From Scilla litardierei (lineage: Eukaryota > Streptophyta > Magnoliopsida > Asparagales > Asparagaceae), in NCBI GenBank assembly GCA_030789695.1, contig CM061135.1, forward strand, positions 105,967,262 through 106,031,261: a stretch of DNA of 64,000 bases, in the 5' to 3' direction. The notes below the pieces were generated by a model, which saw only the letters and a program-made list of their open reading frames with translations, had not been told where the DNA came from and did no database searches. A program made the position numbers and the translations under genes. Position 1 is the first letter of the stretch, and the number at the start of each line of letters is the position of its first letter. Shown in pieces: positions 45,351 to 56,400 of this stretch.

Positions 45351-45901
45351 TGTGGGATCCTGTCAAAACAACGACGTTAGGATCGAATAATAAAGTAGAT
45401 ACTTACGTTTGCGTACGCGGCACCGTAATCTCTGAACTTTGCCCTCGGATTCGCCACAACGGTCGATACTTCGTCACGGAGGATCGAAGCAGAGTTTCAC
45501 CGTCTAAATCTCTAATTAGAAGAGGATTTTAATGGAAGGGAGAAGAAGAACATAAGATGCCTTTTGCAAACTTATGGCATGGAAAGTGTAGTATGAATGC
45601 CTTACCCTTGGGTCCTATTTATAGGCTTTAGGGGTAGTTATTGTAGGAAATAACTAAATATAAGCTTATTAGCCTATATTAGCACATTCATTTATCCTCT
45701 TCTTCATTCACTTATCAAGTGCCTTTATGCACTTATAAAGTGGCTTTTTCCACTTATCGAGTGGCTTTTTCCACTTATCGAGTGGTCCTTTTCACACGAG
45801 AAAAGGTTCCCTCCTTGCACGCTTTCGTGCACGCGACATCTGAGGTCCGTATTCCCTCATACATCCCCTCATGGGTGTATTCATGTCGTCCATATCCAAC
45901 A
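45351..45901 (-). repeat. 5' LTR of nested copia
   Basis: 551 bp partner of 27639-28210, with four rather than five 21 bp repeats. Reverse-strand TATA box at 45616-45623. Confidence 0.93.
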
Positions 45902-45906
45902 GCCTA

Positions 45907-46038
45907 GCCTTTAATCTCAGTTGTGGTGAACTCCATTTCCTGATCTTGAGTAGTGGCATAGCCTTTATCTCAGATCTCTATCCTCCGTTCTATTCTTCAA
46001 TTCTGAACTCCATACATTCCATTACCTGTCACACATCA
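45907..46038 (+). repeat. 5' LTR of nested Ty3 element, second part
   Basis: Continues from 27638 after removal of the copia element; colinear with the end of the 3' LTR (to 50033). Confidence 0.9.
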
Positions 46039-46041
46039 ACT

Positions 46042-46052
46042 TGGTATCAGAG
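46042..46052 (+). other. Primer binding site of nested Ty3 element
   Basis: tggtatcagag, three bases after the 5' LTR; matches initiator tRNA-Met for 11 bases. Confidence 0.85.
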
Positions 46053-46173
46053 TTTAAAATCAGGTGTTCATCTCTTTTGTTGTCATCCTTTCTTCTCCAA
46101 TCAGCCTATTCTCTCTTCCATTCCAGCCTAAATACTTTCATAAGCCTAAACACAGCCTTTTCAAGCCTAAAGT

Positions 46174-47046
46174 ATGGATGAAATTCCAAGAGACATGACC
46201 CTTGACCAAGCTCAAAATCTGATGCGTGATAGAGAGCTCACTGAATTAAGAGGCCAGATTGCAGAAATACACCAAGCCATTGCTCAACTAGGCCTAAGAA
46301 GGAACCATGGAAGGAGGAGGAACTCAAGGAGCACTCATGGCACCTCTAATGTTGCAGGTTCTTTATTTGAAGAATCAGTTCATCAAGTTCAACATAGAAC
46401 GCCTCCCAAAGATGATTTCAAAGATGTGAAGATAGATCCACCAGATTTTGATGGAAGTTTGAATCCTGATGTATATTTAGAGTGGGTTCATTCTATTGAG
46501 CGAATATTCGAAGCCAAAGGTTATAATGTTGAGAAATGCTTCAAAATTGCAAGCCTCAAGCTCAATAGGTATGCATCCTTCTGGTTTGACAACTTGCAGA
46601 TGGAGAGAAAACTAAAAGGCAAGAGGAAGATCAAGTCTTGGATCAAACTGAAAAGGCTCATGGATAAAAGTTTTCTTCCTGCAAGTAAGCATCCAAATTT
46701 CTTTGAGAGTGATTTCTCTAAAGGGGACTCTTCTTCTTTTAAATCTGAAGATATGAGCATCATCAATGTCATCTTTGAATTCATTGAGTGTTTTGACAAA
46801 GAAGTTTTTGAAGATCTAGGAGAGCCCATTTATGATAAAGAAAATATTAGTGAGGAAACCACAACAAAAGATAACGAAGAATGTTCAGTTGAAGAATTTC
46901 TTGTTGGTCAATATTTGGATGTGCAATGCGAAAAAGAAGAAGTAACTATAATTGAAACTATTTTTGATAAGGATGAATTTGTTGAATCTGAAGTTGAGGT
47001 AGAAACCCTTGACCTCAAGAAGGCTTTTCAATTTGAGATAGGTTAA
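46174..47046 (+). CDS. gag: Gag of nested Ty3 element
   Basis: Open from ATG 46174 (MDEIPRDMTLDQAQNLMRD) to the stop at 47044. An N-terminal coiled-coil-like stretch and basic RRNHGRRRNSRS region precede the retrotransposon capsid signature (DVKIDPPDFDGSLNPDVYLE, WVHSIERIFEAKGYNVEKC, LKLNRYASFWFDNLQ). The C-terminal third is acidic (Glu/Asp-rich) and lacks a CCHC knuckle and the protease that usually follows. It is uninterrupted but probably represents gag joined to a deleted region. Confidence 0.82.
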   Translation: MDEIPRDMTLDQAQNLMRDRELTELRGQIAEIHQAIAQLGLRRNHGRRRNSRSTHGTSNVAGSLFEESVHQVQHRTPPKDDFKDVKIDPPDFDGSLNPDVYLEWVHSIERIFEAKGYNVEKCFKIASLKLNRYASFWFDNLQMERKLKGKRKIKSWIKLKRLMDKSFLPASKHPNFFESDFSKGDSSSFKSEDMSIINVIFEFIECFDKEVFEDLGEPIYDKENISEETTTKDNEECSVEEFLVGQYLDVQCEKEEVTIIETIFDKDEFVESEVEVETLDLKKAFQFEIG

Positions 47047-47058
47047 GAAGCCTCTTGA

Positions 47059-49276
47059 ATGAAGAACAATAATTACAATTCGGACTGCAAAATTACCAAC
47101 TTGGAGAGCAATCTCCAACATAAGGGGGAATGGATAATTCTTCCAATTTCATTCCTTCCTATTGGCTTTACTTATGTTGTAGACATGTCCATTCCAAAAG
47201 CTAGGGATGCACTTTGGAAGATTGAAAGTTCAGGCAGGAATGAAGAACCATTACATCTTTCGGTGCAACCATTAATTGAGCAATTTCAAGATGTGTTCCC
47301 GGATGATCAACCACCTGGTCTGCCTCCAGAATTCTTCACTCATGTTGTTGTTTTCCTTGGATATGTCGTTTCAAATGATAGTATTTATGTTGATCAATCC
47401 AATGTTGAAGCTGTGATATCTTGGCCAATTCTAACCAACATATCTGAAGTAAGAAGTTTCCATGACCTTGCATCATTTTATCAAAGATTCATTAACGCTT
47501 TCAGCACTCTATTGGCTCCTATAACTAAATGCATGAGGAAAGGTTCTTTTGAATGGACTAAGGTAACTCATAATGCCTTTGAATCCATTAAGCGAAACTT
47601 TGTGAAGCTCCAATTTTGAACTCGTCCAATTTTGATGATCTCTTTGAAGTGGATTGTGATACAATTGGAGTAGGTATTGGGGCAATTCTGGTGCAATCTC
47701 AAGTCACATAGCTTATTTCAGTGAGAAGTTGAATGGCCTAAGGAGGAATTATAGCACTTATGATAAGGAGTTCTATGCCATTGTCAGAGCTCTTGATCAT
47801 TGGAGTCATTATCTTCGCCCTAAGTAATTTGTTCTGCATTCTAATCATCAAGCACTCAAGTTTATTAATGGACTGAATAAATTGAATCAAATGCATGCTA
47901 AATGGGTTGAATTTCTTCAATCCTTCTTACTTGTTTCAAAGCATAAATCTGGAATAACCAATGTTGTATCTAAAGCACTTTCAAGGAGGTATTCTCTTTT
48001 ATCTATTGTTGAAGCTAAAACTCTTGGTTTTCATTTTATTACAGCTCTTTACAAGGATGATCCAGACTTTTCTCAATTCTTTGAGGAAGAAAGAGCTGCT
48101 CTTTCATGCCCTTATGCGATTTAGAAAGGTTTTCTTTTCAAGAACAATAAGTTGGGCATCCCAAAAGTTCAATGCACGATCTCTTGGTGAAAGAAGCCCA
48201 TGGTGGAGTTGTTGCTGGTCATTTTGGCGTCAACAAGACACTTGACATCTTGCAAGAACACTTTTATTGGCCTAAGATAGCTGGTGATATCCATAATGTT
48301 GTTTCAAGATGCTCTATTTGTCATAAAGCTAAGAGTCAATTTCATCAAGGAATGTATACTCGTTTGCTTGTTCCAAATCAGCCTTGGGAAGATGTGAGCA
48401 TGGATTTTATTGGGAAATACCAAGAACTCAAAGAGGGAATGATTCTATCATGGTAGTCGATGATCATTTTTCAAAAATGGCTCATTTGATCGCATGCATG
48501 AAATCAGACGATGCTTCACATGTTGCCGATCTCTATTTCAAAGAAATTCTCAAGCTTCATGGAGTTCCAAAGACCATTGTAAAGTGATAAAGATTTTATG
48601 TTTTAAGTGATTTTTGGAGTTGCTTGTGGAAATTGTTGGAGACAAAGCTCTTGTTTAGTACTTCCTACCATCCTAAAACTGATGGGCAAACAGAAGTGAC
48701 AAATAGAACACTTTCAACTCTTCTTAGAAGTTTGATGGATAAAAATCTCAAAGATTGTGATAACAAACTTTCCCATGCTGAATTTGCATTCACCAGAGCT
48801 CCATCTTATGCAACAGGAAAGTCTCCATTTGAAGTGAATTATGGAGTAAACCCTCTTAGTCTCATTGATATGATCCAACTTCCAATTGAGTGCCAAGTGA
48901 GTTTTGAAGCTGAACAGTGTGCCAAAGAAATGCAAAAGCCTCGTGAGCAAGTGAAGACCAAAATTAAAAGGGTGAATGAATTGTACAAGCAAAAGGCTTA
49001 CAAGCATCGCTACTCCCTTGAATTCAAGCCTGGAGATTTGGTTTGGCTTCATTTAAGGAAGGAAAGGTTTCCCTCTAGAAAGAAGAACAAGCTCATGGCT
49101 TGTGGAGATGGCCCTTTCAAAGTAGTTGAGAAGGTTGGAAGTAATGCATACAAGCTTGAATTGCCGGGAGAAACAAATATTTCTGCACCTTTCAATATTG
49201 GTGATTTAATTCCATTCTTGTCTAAAAATGAAGATGCCGAGGATTTGAGGGCAAATCCCAATCAAGGAGAGGAGAA
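47059..49276 (+). pseudogene. Pol remnant of Ty3 element (RT core deleted, RNase H, integrase)
   Basis: RT entry sequence (LIEQFQDVFPDDQPPGLPP) runs directly into the RT end (EFFTHVVVFLGYVVSNDSIY, WPILTNISEVRSFHDLASFY), so the whole palm with its YxDD motif is missing. RNase H ([40 protein letters not shown]) has stops. Integrase has its HHCC zinc region ([22 protein letters not shown]), the core in pieces with frameshifts near 48445 and 48585, TSYHPKTDGQTEVTNRTLST, and a C-terminal domain (FKPGDLVWLHLRKERFPSRK). The last open frame (48624-49379) runs into the LTR. Confidence 0.9.
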
Positions 49277-50033
49277 TGATGTAGTAGCAATCATGACTAA
49301 TTTGATGTTGGCAAGAGAAATCAAAGAAATTTCGAGCTCCAACTTTAGCTATGAATTTCAGGTTAGTTGGCTTCCTTAATGGATCAACTATGTTTGGAAG
49401 TAATTATTCTGGCAACTAAACTCAAATGAAGATTCAGATTTCAAATAAAGAGGGAGCTGAAGGGGTTGGGCGAATTTTGAAGACTTTTGGCCTTAGAATT
49501 CAACGATAACATTTATTTTTCCAGCATTCAATGCCTAGTAAGTTATATCCTATTCAATGTCTAGAAAGCTGTAGCCTAGTAAAGTGTAGCCTATTCAATG
49601 TCTAATAAGTTGTAGCCTATTCAATGTCTAGTAAGTTGTAGCATAGTAAAGTGTAGCCTAGTAAGTTGTGTAATCAACCTTGGAAGTTGTTGGCTATTAA
49701 ATGCCGATGTATGTCATTTTCAATGTTGTATCTCTTTTTAAAAAAAGAGTCCTTGTAACTCAAAAGATCAGTTTTGTTGAATGAAAATCCTGAAGTTGCA
49801 AGTTCTTTCAAAACTTCTTGTTAATCTTGTTTTCTTTATCTAACAGTGGGAAGGTTAGTGGTGAGACAAGTGAGTTCTTTATCAATTGGGAGGGTGGCCT
49901 GGCCTTTAATCTAAGTTGTGGTGAACTCCATTTCATGATCTTGAGTGATGGCATATCCTTTATCTCAGATATCCATCCTCTGTTCTATTCTTCAATTCTG
50001 AACTCCATACATTCCATTATCCGTCACGCATCA
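49277..50033 (+). repeat. 3' LTR of nested Ty3 element
   Basis: 757 bp, against 790 bp for the joined 5' LTR, which has 33 extra bases. A purine tract (aaggagaggagaa) precedes it. Ends CACGCATCA, then TSD caaga. Confidence 0.92.
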
Positions 50034-50038
50034 CAAGA

Positions 50039-51755
50039 CTTAGAACTAAAAGACTCAAGACCATGAAGAAGTAAAGATATTCATTGTAATCTTTAGTATT
50101 TACTTCTTTGTGAGTCTTAGAATGTTAAGCCTTGAATTAGAACTACTTAGAGGCACCTACACTAGCTATACACATTATTAGTATAGCCTCAAGTTGACCC
50201 CATATGCTTCTAGGCTTTGAAAACTTGAATCTGAACTTTTGACTCCAAACAGGGGCCTGATGAAGGATCACCAGTCGACTGGTGTGCTCACCAGAGGCCT
50301 AGTTACCCTTCAGCGGTCGCCTGTTTCTAAAGAGAGACCAAATCTGTATGAAGCTGTATTCTGTTTTACTGACCAGTCTGGCTTCAAACTAATGCCAATT
50401 TTTCTGTAGTTAGGATTTTTCATCTAATCTACTTGCCGTAGTTAGCTAACTCACTAAGCTTTCCAAACCAACTTGAATCACTCCAATCGGATATCTGTAG
50501 TTCAAGTTACGATTGTTTTCGTGAGCCGATACCAGATTTCCTGCACCTATCAGTCAGATTCAACATCATGTCAGTTTTTCTGTAGTTGGAATTTTGTATC
50601 CATTCAAAGCTCATTTGAAAGAAAATTTTGTTCGCTTTCCAATCCAACTTGAATCACTCAATTGGATTTCTGTAGTGGCAGATATGGATGTTTTAGTGAT
50701 CAACTATACTGAAAATCTTTAGAATCTGCCCATTGAACAGCCACCTATTGTAGGTTCGTCAGGCGTCTGCCCAGGTGGATAGTCGACTGGGCATCCTTCT
50801 ACAATCGAATGGTCATCCTCTATCCTGCCATTATTTTTAGTTTATAGCCGTTGGCTACAGTGGACCAGGCGACTGTCCCCCCTTCTACAGGCGACTGTTC
50901 GATTCGTTTTCAGCCCATTTCTAGTCGTTGGAAGATTAGTTTTTTGCATATGGTTTTGGGCTTCCCTTGTGCTAATATATATAGGAGATAGGATAAATAT
51001 GTGAGAACTCTTGGTCCCTTAAGATAACATTTCAAGTCTCATTTCAAGCCTATTTCTCCTCTCAAGTGCTCTCTAATTCTCTCTTGCCCTCTATGCTCTA
51101 AAGCACACATCTAAGCCAGATTTGCTTTCATCTTGGGAAAGCATCTCAAGGGATATCTCCTCCCTCATTGAGCGCTTCGCACGCATGCACACACGCACGC
51201 ACTATAACCTTCACAAGTAAGTTCTTATTCAAGGCATAGGTAAGTATATTTCAAGTTGTATATTTCATTCGCAATACTTCTATTTTGTTGAGTACTCTCG
51301 GTTGGTGAGAGGGTGGCTTGATCCCAAGTTTTGGGAGTCAAGGAAAGGATTTTCTCTCGGTTTGTGAGCGTGTGCTTAGTTCCAAGTTGTGGGATTAAGG
51401 TATTTATATGTTCCCGGGTTGTTGGAAATATGGACACCGATTGTTGGTCGATTGCACTTGTTGGGGTTTCCACTAGTGGGCTAAAGGGAAGCTCTAGTGG
51501 TATTTACTAGAGTATCCGAGTGTGATCTCAGGTGTTGCTGAATTAGGGCACCGGTAACAAGTCGGGTTTGACTTGGGTAGCACCGAACAGGATACATTGC
51601 ATGTTTGCATTGCATTATTCATTGTGTTATTGATCATTTCTTTAATTCTGCATTTGTTGGTTAATTAGGGTTTTATTGGCGTAAATTCCTTATAATTCTA
51701 TAAAACACTATTCACCCCCTCTAGTGTTTCTTCCTCATAGCACAGGGTCCTTACA
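50039..51755 (+). repeat. 5' LTR of SIRE-like element, second part
   Basis: Continues from 26980; colinear with 59542-61393. Carries CAGNCGNCTG-type motifs (50272, 50760, 50780, 50866, 50888) upstream of a TATA box (TATATATA at 50976-50983), and ends ttaca at 51755. Confidence 0.92.
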
Positions 51756-51757
51756 AT

Positions 51758-51769
51758 TGGTATCAGAGC
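51758..51769 (+). other. Primer binding site of SIRE-like element
   Basis: tggtatcagagc, complementary to initiator tRNA-Met, two bases after the LTR. Confidence 0.9.
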
Positions 51770-51781
51770 GAGGTTATAACT

Positions 51782-53421
51782 ATGGCAACCAATAACACAC
51801 GAAGGCCTACTCCACCATTTCTCATTGGACCGAACTATCAAATTTGGTGTGTAAAGATGAATGCCTATATTCAATCCATTGATGATGATTATTGGAAGCT
51901 TGTGGAGAATCCCCTTCATGCACCTACCACTTCCGAACATGAATGTTCAAATGAGCAAAAAGAATTGATGGAGAAAAATGAAGCGGTAATGGACATTTTG
52001 CTTAATTATTTAACTTATGATATTCGTATGCGTGTGTCCAAGGCTACGACGGCATATCAAATATGGCACATGCTAGTAGAGTAAGAAGAGTCCACCTCGG
52101 AGTGTTCTTCCTCTAATGATGAAAGGGATTCGCTCATGGGTTTGATGGCACGAGAGGCTGCCACTACAGCTGATTCTAGTAACGAATCAAGTGATTCTAG
52201 TGGAAGTGATAGCAATGATGAAGAGGTAACAATGGATGATCTTAGAATTGCAAATATACAATTATTTGATAAATATCAAAAGATTATTCGTAAATATTGT
52301 GATGCTAAGAATAGGATTGCTAGTCTCACTAACACATATACATGTAGCACCTCAAAAAATGACACCATTGTTGAGACACTCTCTATTGAGAAAGCAAGTT
52401 TGCTTACTCAACATGCCATTTTGAGAAAGAGGCGGAGTCCCTCAAATCTCAACTTGATCATGTTTCCATTATGGATAGTAACGATCTTGAGATTGAAAAT
52501 CTTCAATCTCAAAACACTAGTTTGGGCATTGAGAATGAGGTTCTTAAATCCCAAGTGCACGAGCCCCAAGTGCACGAGCTCACTACACGTGCATCCACCT
52601 TGAATGCCACCATTTCTTCAATTTCGAAGAAATATGAGCTCATGTACTCCATTGTTGAGGGATTCAATAAGGGAAATGACATTTTGGATGATTTGCTAAA
52701 GAATCAACTACTGGCAAACCATCGTGTTGGCCTTGGTTATTCTAAGGCAAGTGCATCCAATGCACACACCTTCTATAGTGAAATAACTATAGATTTTGTG
52801 AGGCCATCCTTTGGTGCATCCACGAGTGGTGTTTATAATAACTTGAGTAGTTCTACTACCAAGAAAACCACCACTCCTATTCCTTTCTCCTTTGTAAAGA
52901 AACCCACGAGGGGCGGACATCAAAGGAAGGGACATGCATTTATGTCCACCAATACTCAAAGGAATGCCTCCACTCCTCACATTCCAAAAAATGATATTTT
53001 TTATGCTCCACACCCACGAGCACATGCAAACACTCATTTGAGACACTCTAATGCACGTACTCATGCTCATGCACCTTCACACACTTATGATCACACATCA
53101 CATCCACGTATGCATGCTTATTCTCATGATCATCTTCATGCATATGCACCTCATGTTCATCCATGTATATATGCAACACCACACCATGGATCACATGCCC
53201 ATCATCATGCTTTAGCACAACACAATGTTCCATACACACATCCACATGCTCTTGCTAGATCCCATGTTCCTAGGCCAATGCACCATGTAGAGATCAACCT
53301 TTTGTGCATGCAACCGCTAGGTAGAGGATACCCAAAACATACACTATTTGCGGTCCTAAGAACGCTATCAATCATGCTAAGGTTATGTATGTGCAATCTT
53401 ATATTCATGATATTATTTTGA
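51782..53421 (+). pseudogene. Gag of SIRE-like element, with histidine-rich region
   Basis: Starts at ATG 51782 (MATNNTRRPTPPFLIGPNYQ). The copia gag domain (IWCVKMNAYIQSIDDDYWKL, NYLTYDIRMRVSKATTAYQI) ends at an in-frame TAA (52082). The frame resumes with a Ser/Asp-rich acidic run and coiled-coil sequence, shifts near 52440, then continues (LEIENLQSQNTSLGIENEVL, GFNKGNDILDDLLKNQLLAN) to 53419. About residues 170-275 of this last part are very rich in His, Ala, Pro and Tyr (HAHAPSHTYDHTSHP). No CCHC knuckle was recognised. Traces such as WTWFPKSLF follow, then coding sequence ends. Confidence 0.82.
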
Positions 53422-56400
53422 ATGATGATTATGTTGGAAAATCAAGGTCCTCTTGGACTTGGTTTCCAAAGAGTTTGTTTTCGTTGACCCAACATGTTTG
53501 GTACCATAAGTTTATATTCATTTTATGGGTACCAAAGCATTTGTGTTAAGAATTGGTTTAGTCTTTTTGTTTGCATATCGGTCTTGGATGCTCATGTTTG
53601 TTGGAAACTTAAAGTATTATTGAATTTGATTTCCATTGTTTGATTATTAGTAAATCATTGTGTTTAGGATTTTCATGTCTAGAATATTTACTACTTTCTC
53701 ATGCAATACATGCTTTGGTTCATATTTATGTTTTGTTGCATGTGATACATGTCATGCTTTTGGATTAATATACATATTTACTTTTGGTACAATTGGTACA
53801 TGCATATATATGGTTAAATATTTATCAAGTGACATGATTACATGTATAATAAAAATTGTGTGTGATTACATTAGGATATGGGTTATAATTATTTGAATTT
53901 AGTATTTAAATTTTTTGCCTAACCCACAGGATCCAAAAAGGTTTTTGGATACCAAAATTATATTTTCTAGATTCAATCCACTTTGGTATACCAACTTCTT
54001 GATTTGCAAAGATTTCCATTCAAATGTGAATGTGCTTAAGTGATGCACCAAAGTAGGGGTAGCTTAATGTTGTAAGTATATTCTTACATTTGGTATCTAT
54101 GTGTGTTGGATGCATGTAGATGTCACTTTGTGTTTGAGACTATCTCATGCATATCCTATGTTTGCATAGTATGTGTCTTTTATGCCATTCATGTCTATGT
54201 AGTCATTTGTGACAAATTCTTGACTTATGTGCATTGTGTATTCATAATCCATATTCATATGTTTATTGATGGATTATTTATAACATGTGGCTTAAAAATT
54301 TTCATGCTAGAATTAATGCTCATTTGCATGTTTCACACACACGGGACACGCTAATATTTATGTTCCGCTTCACAAGCGTGTATTTCAACTTCCTACTCAT
54401 GCCATTACACAATCTCTCCTTAAGAATCCCAAATCACTATCTTTGTATATTCTTAAGAATATTTCTAGGCATGATATGAACACATATATAGAATCATATA
54501 TTAGAAATGACATATACTCATGCGACTATATATAAAAATCAAACTCAGCCTTTGTTTGATTTCCACCTTGCTAACTCACTCAATTTGCAATTCATTGCTT
54601 GAGTACCATGCTTGTATGATTACTTTTTGTACCCATATATGTGTGAGTTCGTCCATTACTCCCAAGTTTGCATATTTTGTATGATTATGTGGGAGTATGA
54701 AATGTTTGATTGCTATCATGTTATTTTCATTTATATGTCATTGTATTTCATTCATATTATGTTGTGCATATAGAGATTAATAAGTTTTCCTAACCCTTTA
54801 TGATTATCAATTTGCACCTTTTCATCTTGTTGATATGCCAAAGGGGAAGAGAAATTTGGTTATGAAAATTTACACCATATGCTTTTCATGCACACTCATT
54901 GTGGTATTACTTTCCATGCCATCCATTAATATGTGTTGTGTCGTAAATGCTTATTTTGTGTGCATATGCATATTGAACGTGGAATCTTTCTAGCACACAC
55001 TATTGTATTATGTGTGTAGTCATAATGATGTTGCTTGTATAATGTATTGTGATTAAATCCTATGCATAGGAATTATTAGTCTAGGTGTATCTAAATTTCT
55101 AATGGTTGAGAATTGTTAATTCCTTATGTGTATGATTTTCATGATTATAATAAATCCTATCAATGCATGTCATGCATTCTTATTGATGGTTGTTATTTAC
55201 AATTGGTATATGATTGGTTATTGGACTACTTGATTTTGTTCCTTGACCCCTTGGATCCAAAAAGTTTTTGAATACTACAAATTGTTTAATTGTCAGATTG
55301 TTGTACAAGATGCCTACCCTACACACTCCTTGGTTTACAAATGAAGGATCAATTCAAAGGAGAGATAGTGCCTTGGAGATGCACACATATAGAGAGAGCT
55401 AAATGGTTGTAAGTATGTGTTTAGTACAATTGATATTTTAATATATTGGATTTGTGTAATATAGCATACTTCTTCATTAGCTCATTCATGTCACTCTCAG
55501 GGAGATTGTTTGTCTATGTGACTACCATGCACATGTATGCCATATATGTCTTATTATGACACATGTATCATGGTAGATATAACATTTATATAATGAGTTG
55601 TTTAGTTTTTTTATTGATTTTCATATCTTTGGACCACGTTGTCATTACACATCGCATTCCTCACAGGCATGCTTCTTTGTGAAGACTGTTAAAAATTATG
55701 GATATGATAATTGATGTGTATGACATGCTTGTTTGTTTATGATTGTATTAAGTATATTTAGATCTCAACCTTCAATGAAAACCTTTCAATTCTTTCCTTA
55801 AAGATTCATTGTTATTTTGATTCTACCACATTGACCTAATTTTCTTAGATGATTGTGTTCATGGATTATTTAGATCATATCATGATATGACATTCCATTC
55901 TAGTAGAATCATTCTTTTCTTTCCTTACATGTGCATTTTGGTTGATCTTCAGGTGATTGCTGAACATGTTTCAAGCGCATGTCTCCTTACAGGCGTCTGT
56001 GATTTGTTTTACAGTCGTCTGTAATGCACATGTTTTTGATAGGATACTTTTTGTTTTCATTGTCCATTTCTAACAGGCAACTTCTATACAATGTAAAGGC
56101 ACGTGGCTCCTTGCAGGCGCCTGTGACTTGTTAGTCATTCACATGTCTCTTTTTTACACAAAGATCCCTAATTTGTCATCATTCGGTCAGACGACTACTG
56201 TTGGTTTCACAGTCGCCTGCCCATGGCACAGGCGTCTGTGAATGCTTCTTCAGTCGCCTGTCGATCCTTGTCCTAACACTTTGTGTTTGGTAAGCTATGC
56301 AAGTTTCGGCCAGACGACTGATGTTGGTTCCACAGCCGCCTGCCCATGGCACAGGCACCTGTGGATACCACATTAGTCGCCTGTCCTTGCTTACCCAGAA

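Larger units (their letters stand above)
27639..45901 (-). mobile_element. Ty1/copia element, reverse strand, nested in Ty3 LTR
   Basis: LTRs at 27639-28210 (3') and 45351-45901 (5') with TGTGGGATCC...ATATCCAACA ends. TSD gccta at 27634-27638 and 45902-45906. Primer site next to the right LTR and purine-rich tract next to the left LTR fix the reverse orientation. The gag-pol remnant runs from 43450 down to 29225, interrupted by a TRIM-like and an Athila element. Native length is about 7.8 kb. Several frameshifts, stops and loss of the RNase H core make it defective. Domain order gag, protease, integrase, RT, RNase H is copia-type. Confidence 0.94.
26981..50033 (+). mobile_element. Ty3/gypsy element nested in the SIRE-like 5' LTR
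   Basis: LTRs start TGATG(C/T)AG and end CACA/CGCATCA. The 5' LTR is split by the copia insertion (26981-27638 plus 45907-46038); the 3' LTR is 49277-50033. TSD caaga at 26976-26980 and 50034-50038. Primer site for initiator tRNA-Met at 46042. Native length is about 4.8 kb, short for an autonomous element, because protease and the RT core are missing. No chromodomain was recognised, so I leave the clade open. Confidence 0.92.

Noticed and set aside
50200..50920. CAGTCGACTG words as a restriction-cloning artefact (SalI-like sites)
   Set aside because: Variants differ at the central positions and recur in natural LTRs of both ends and inside the element.
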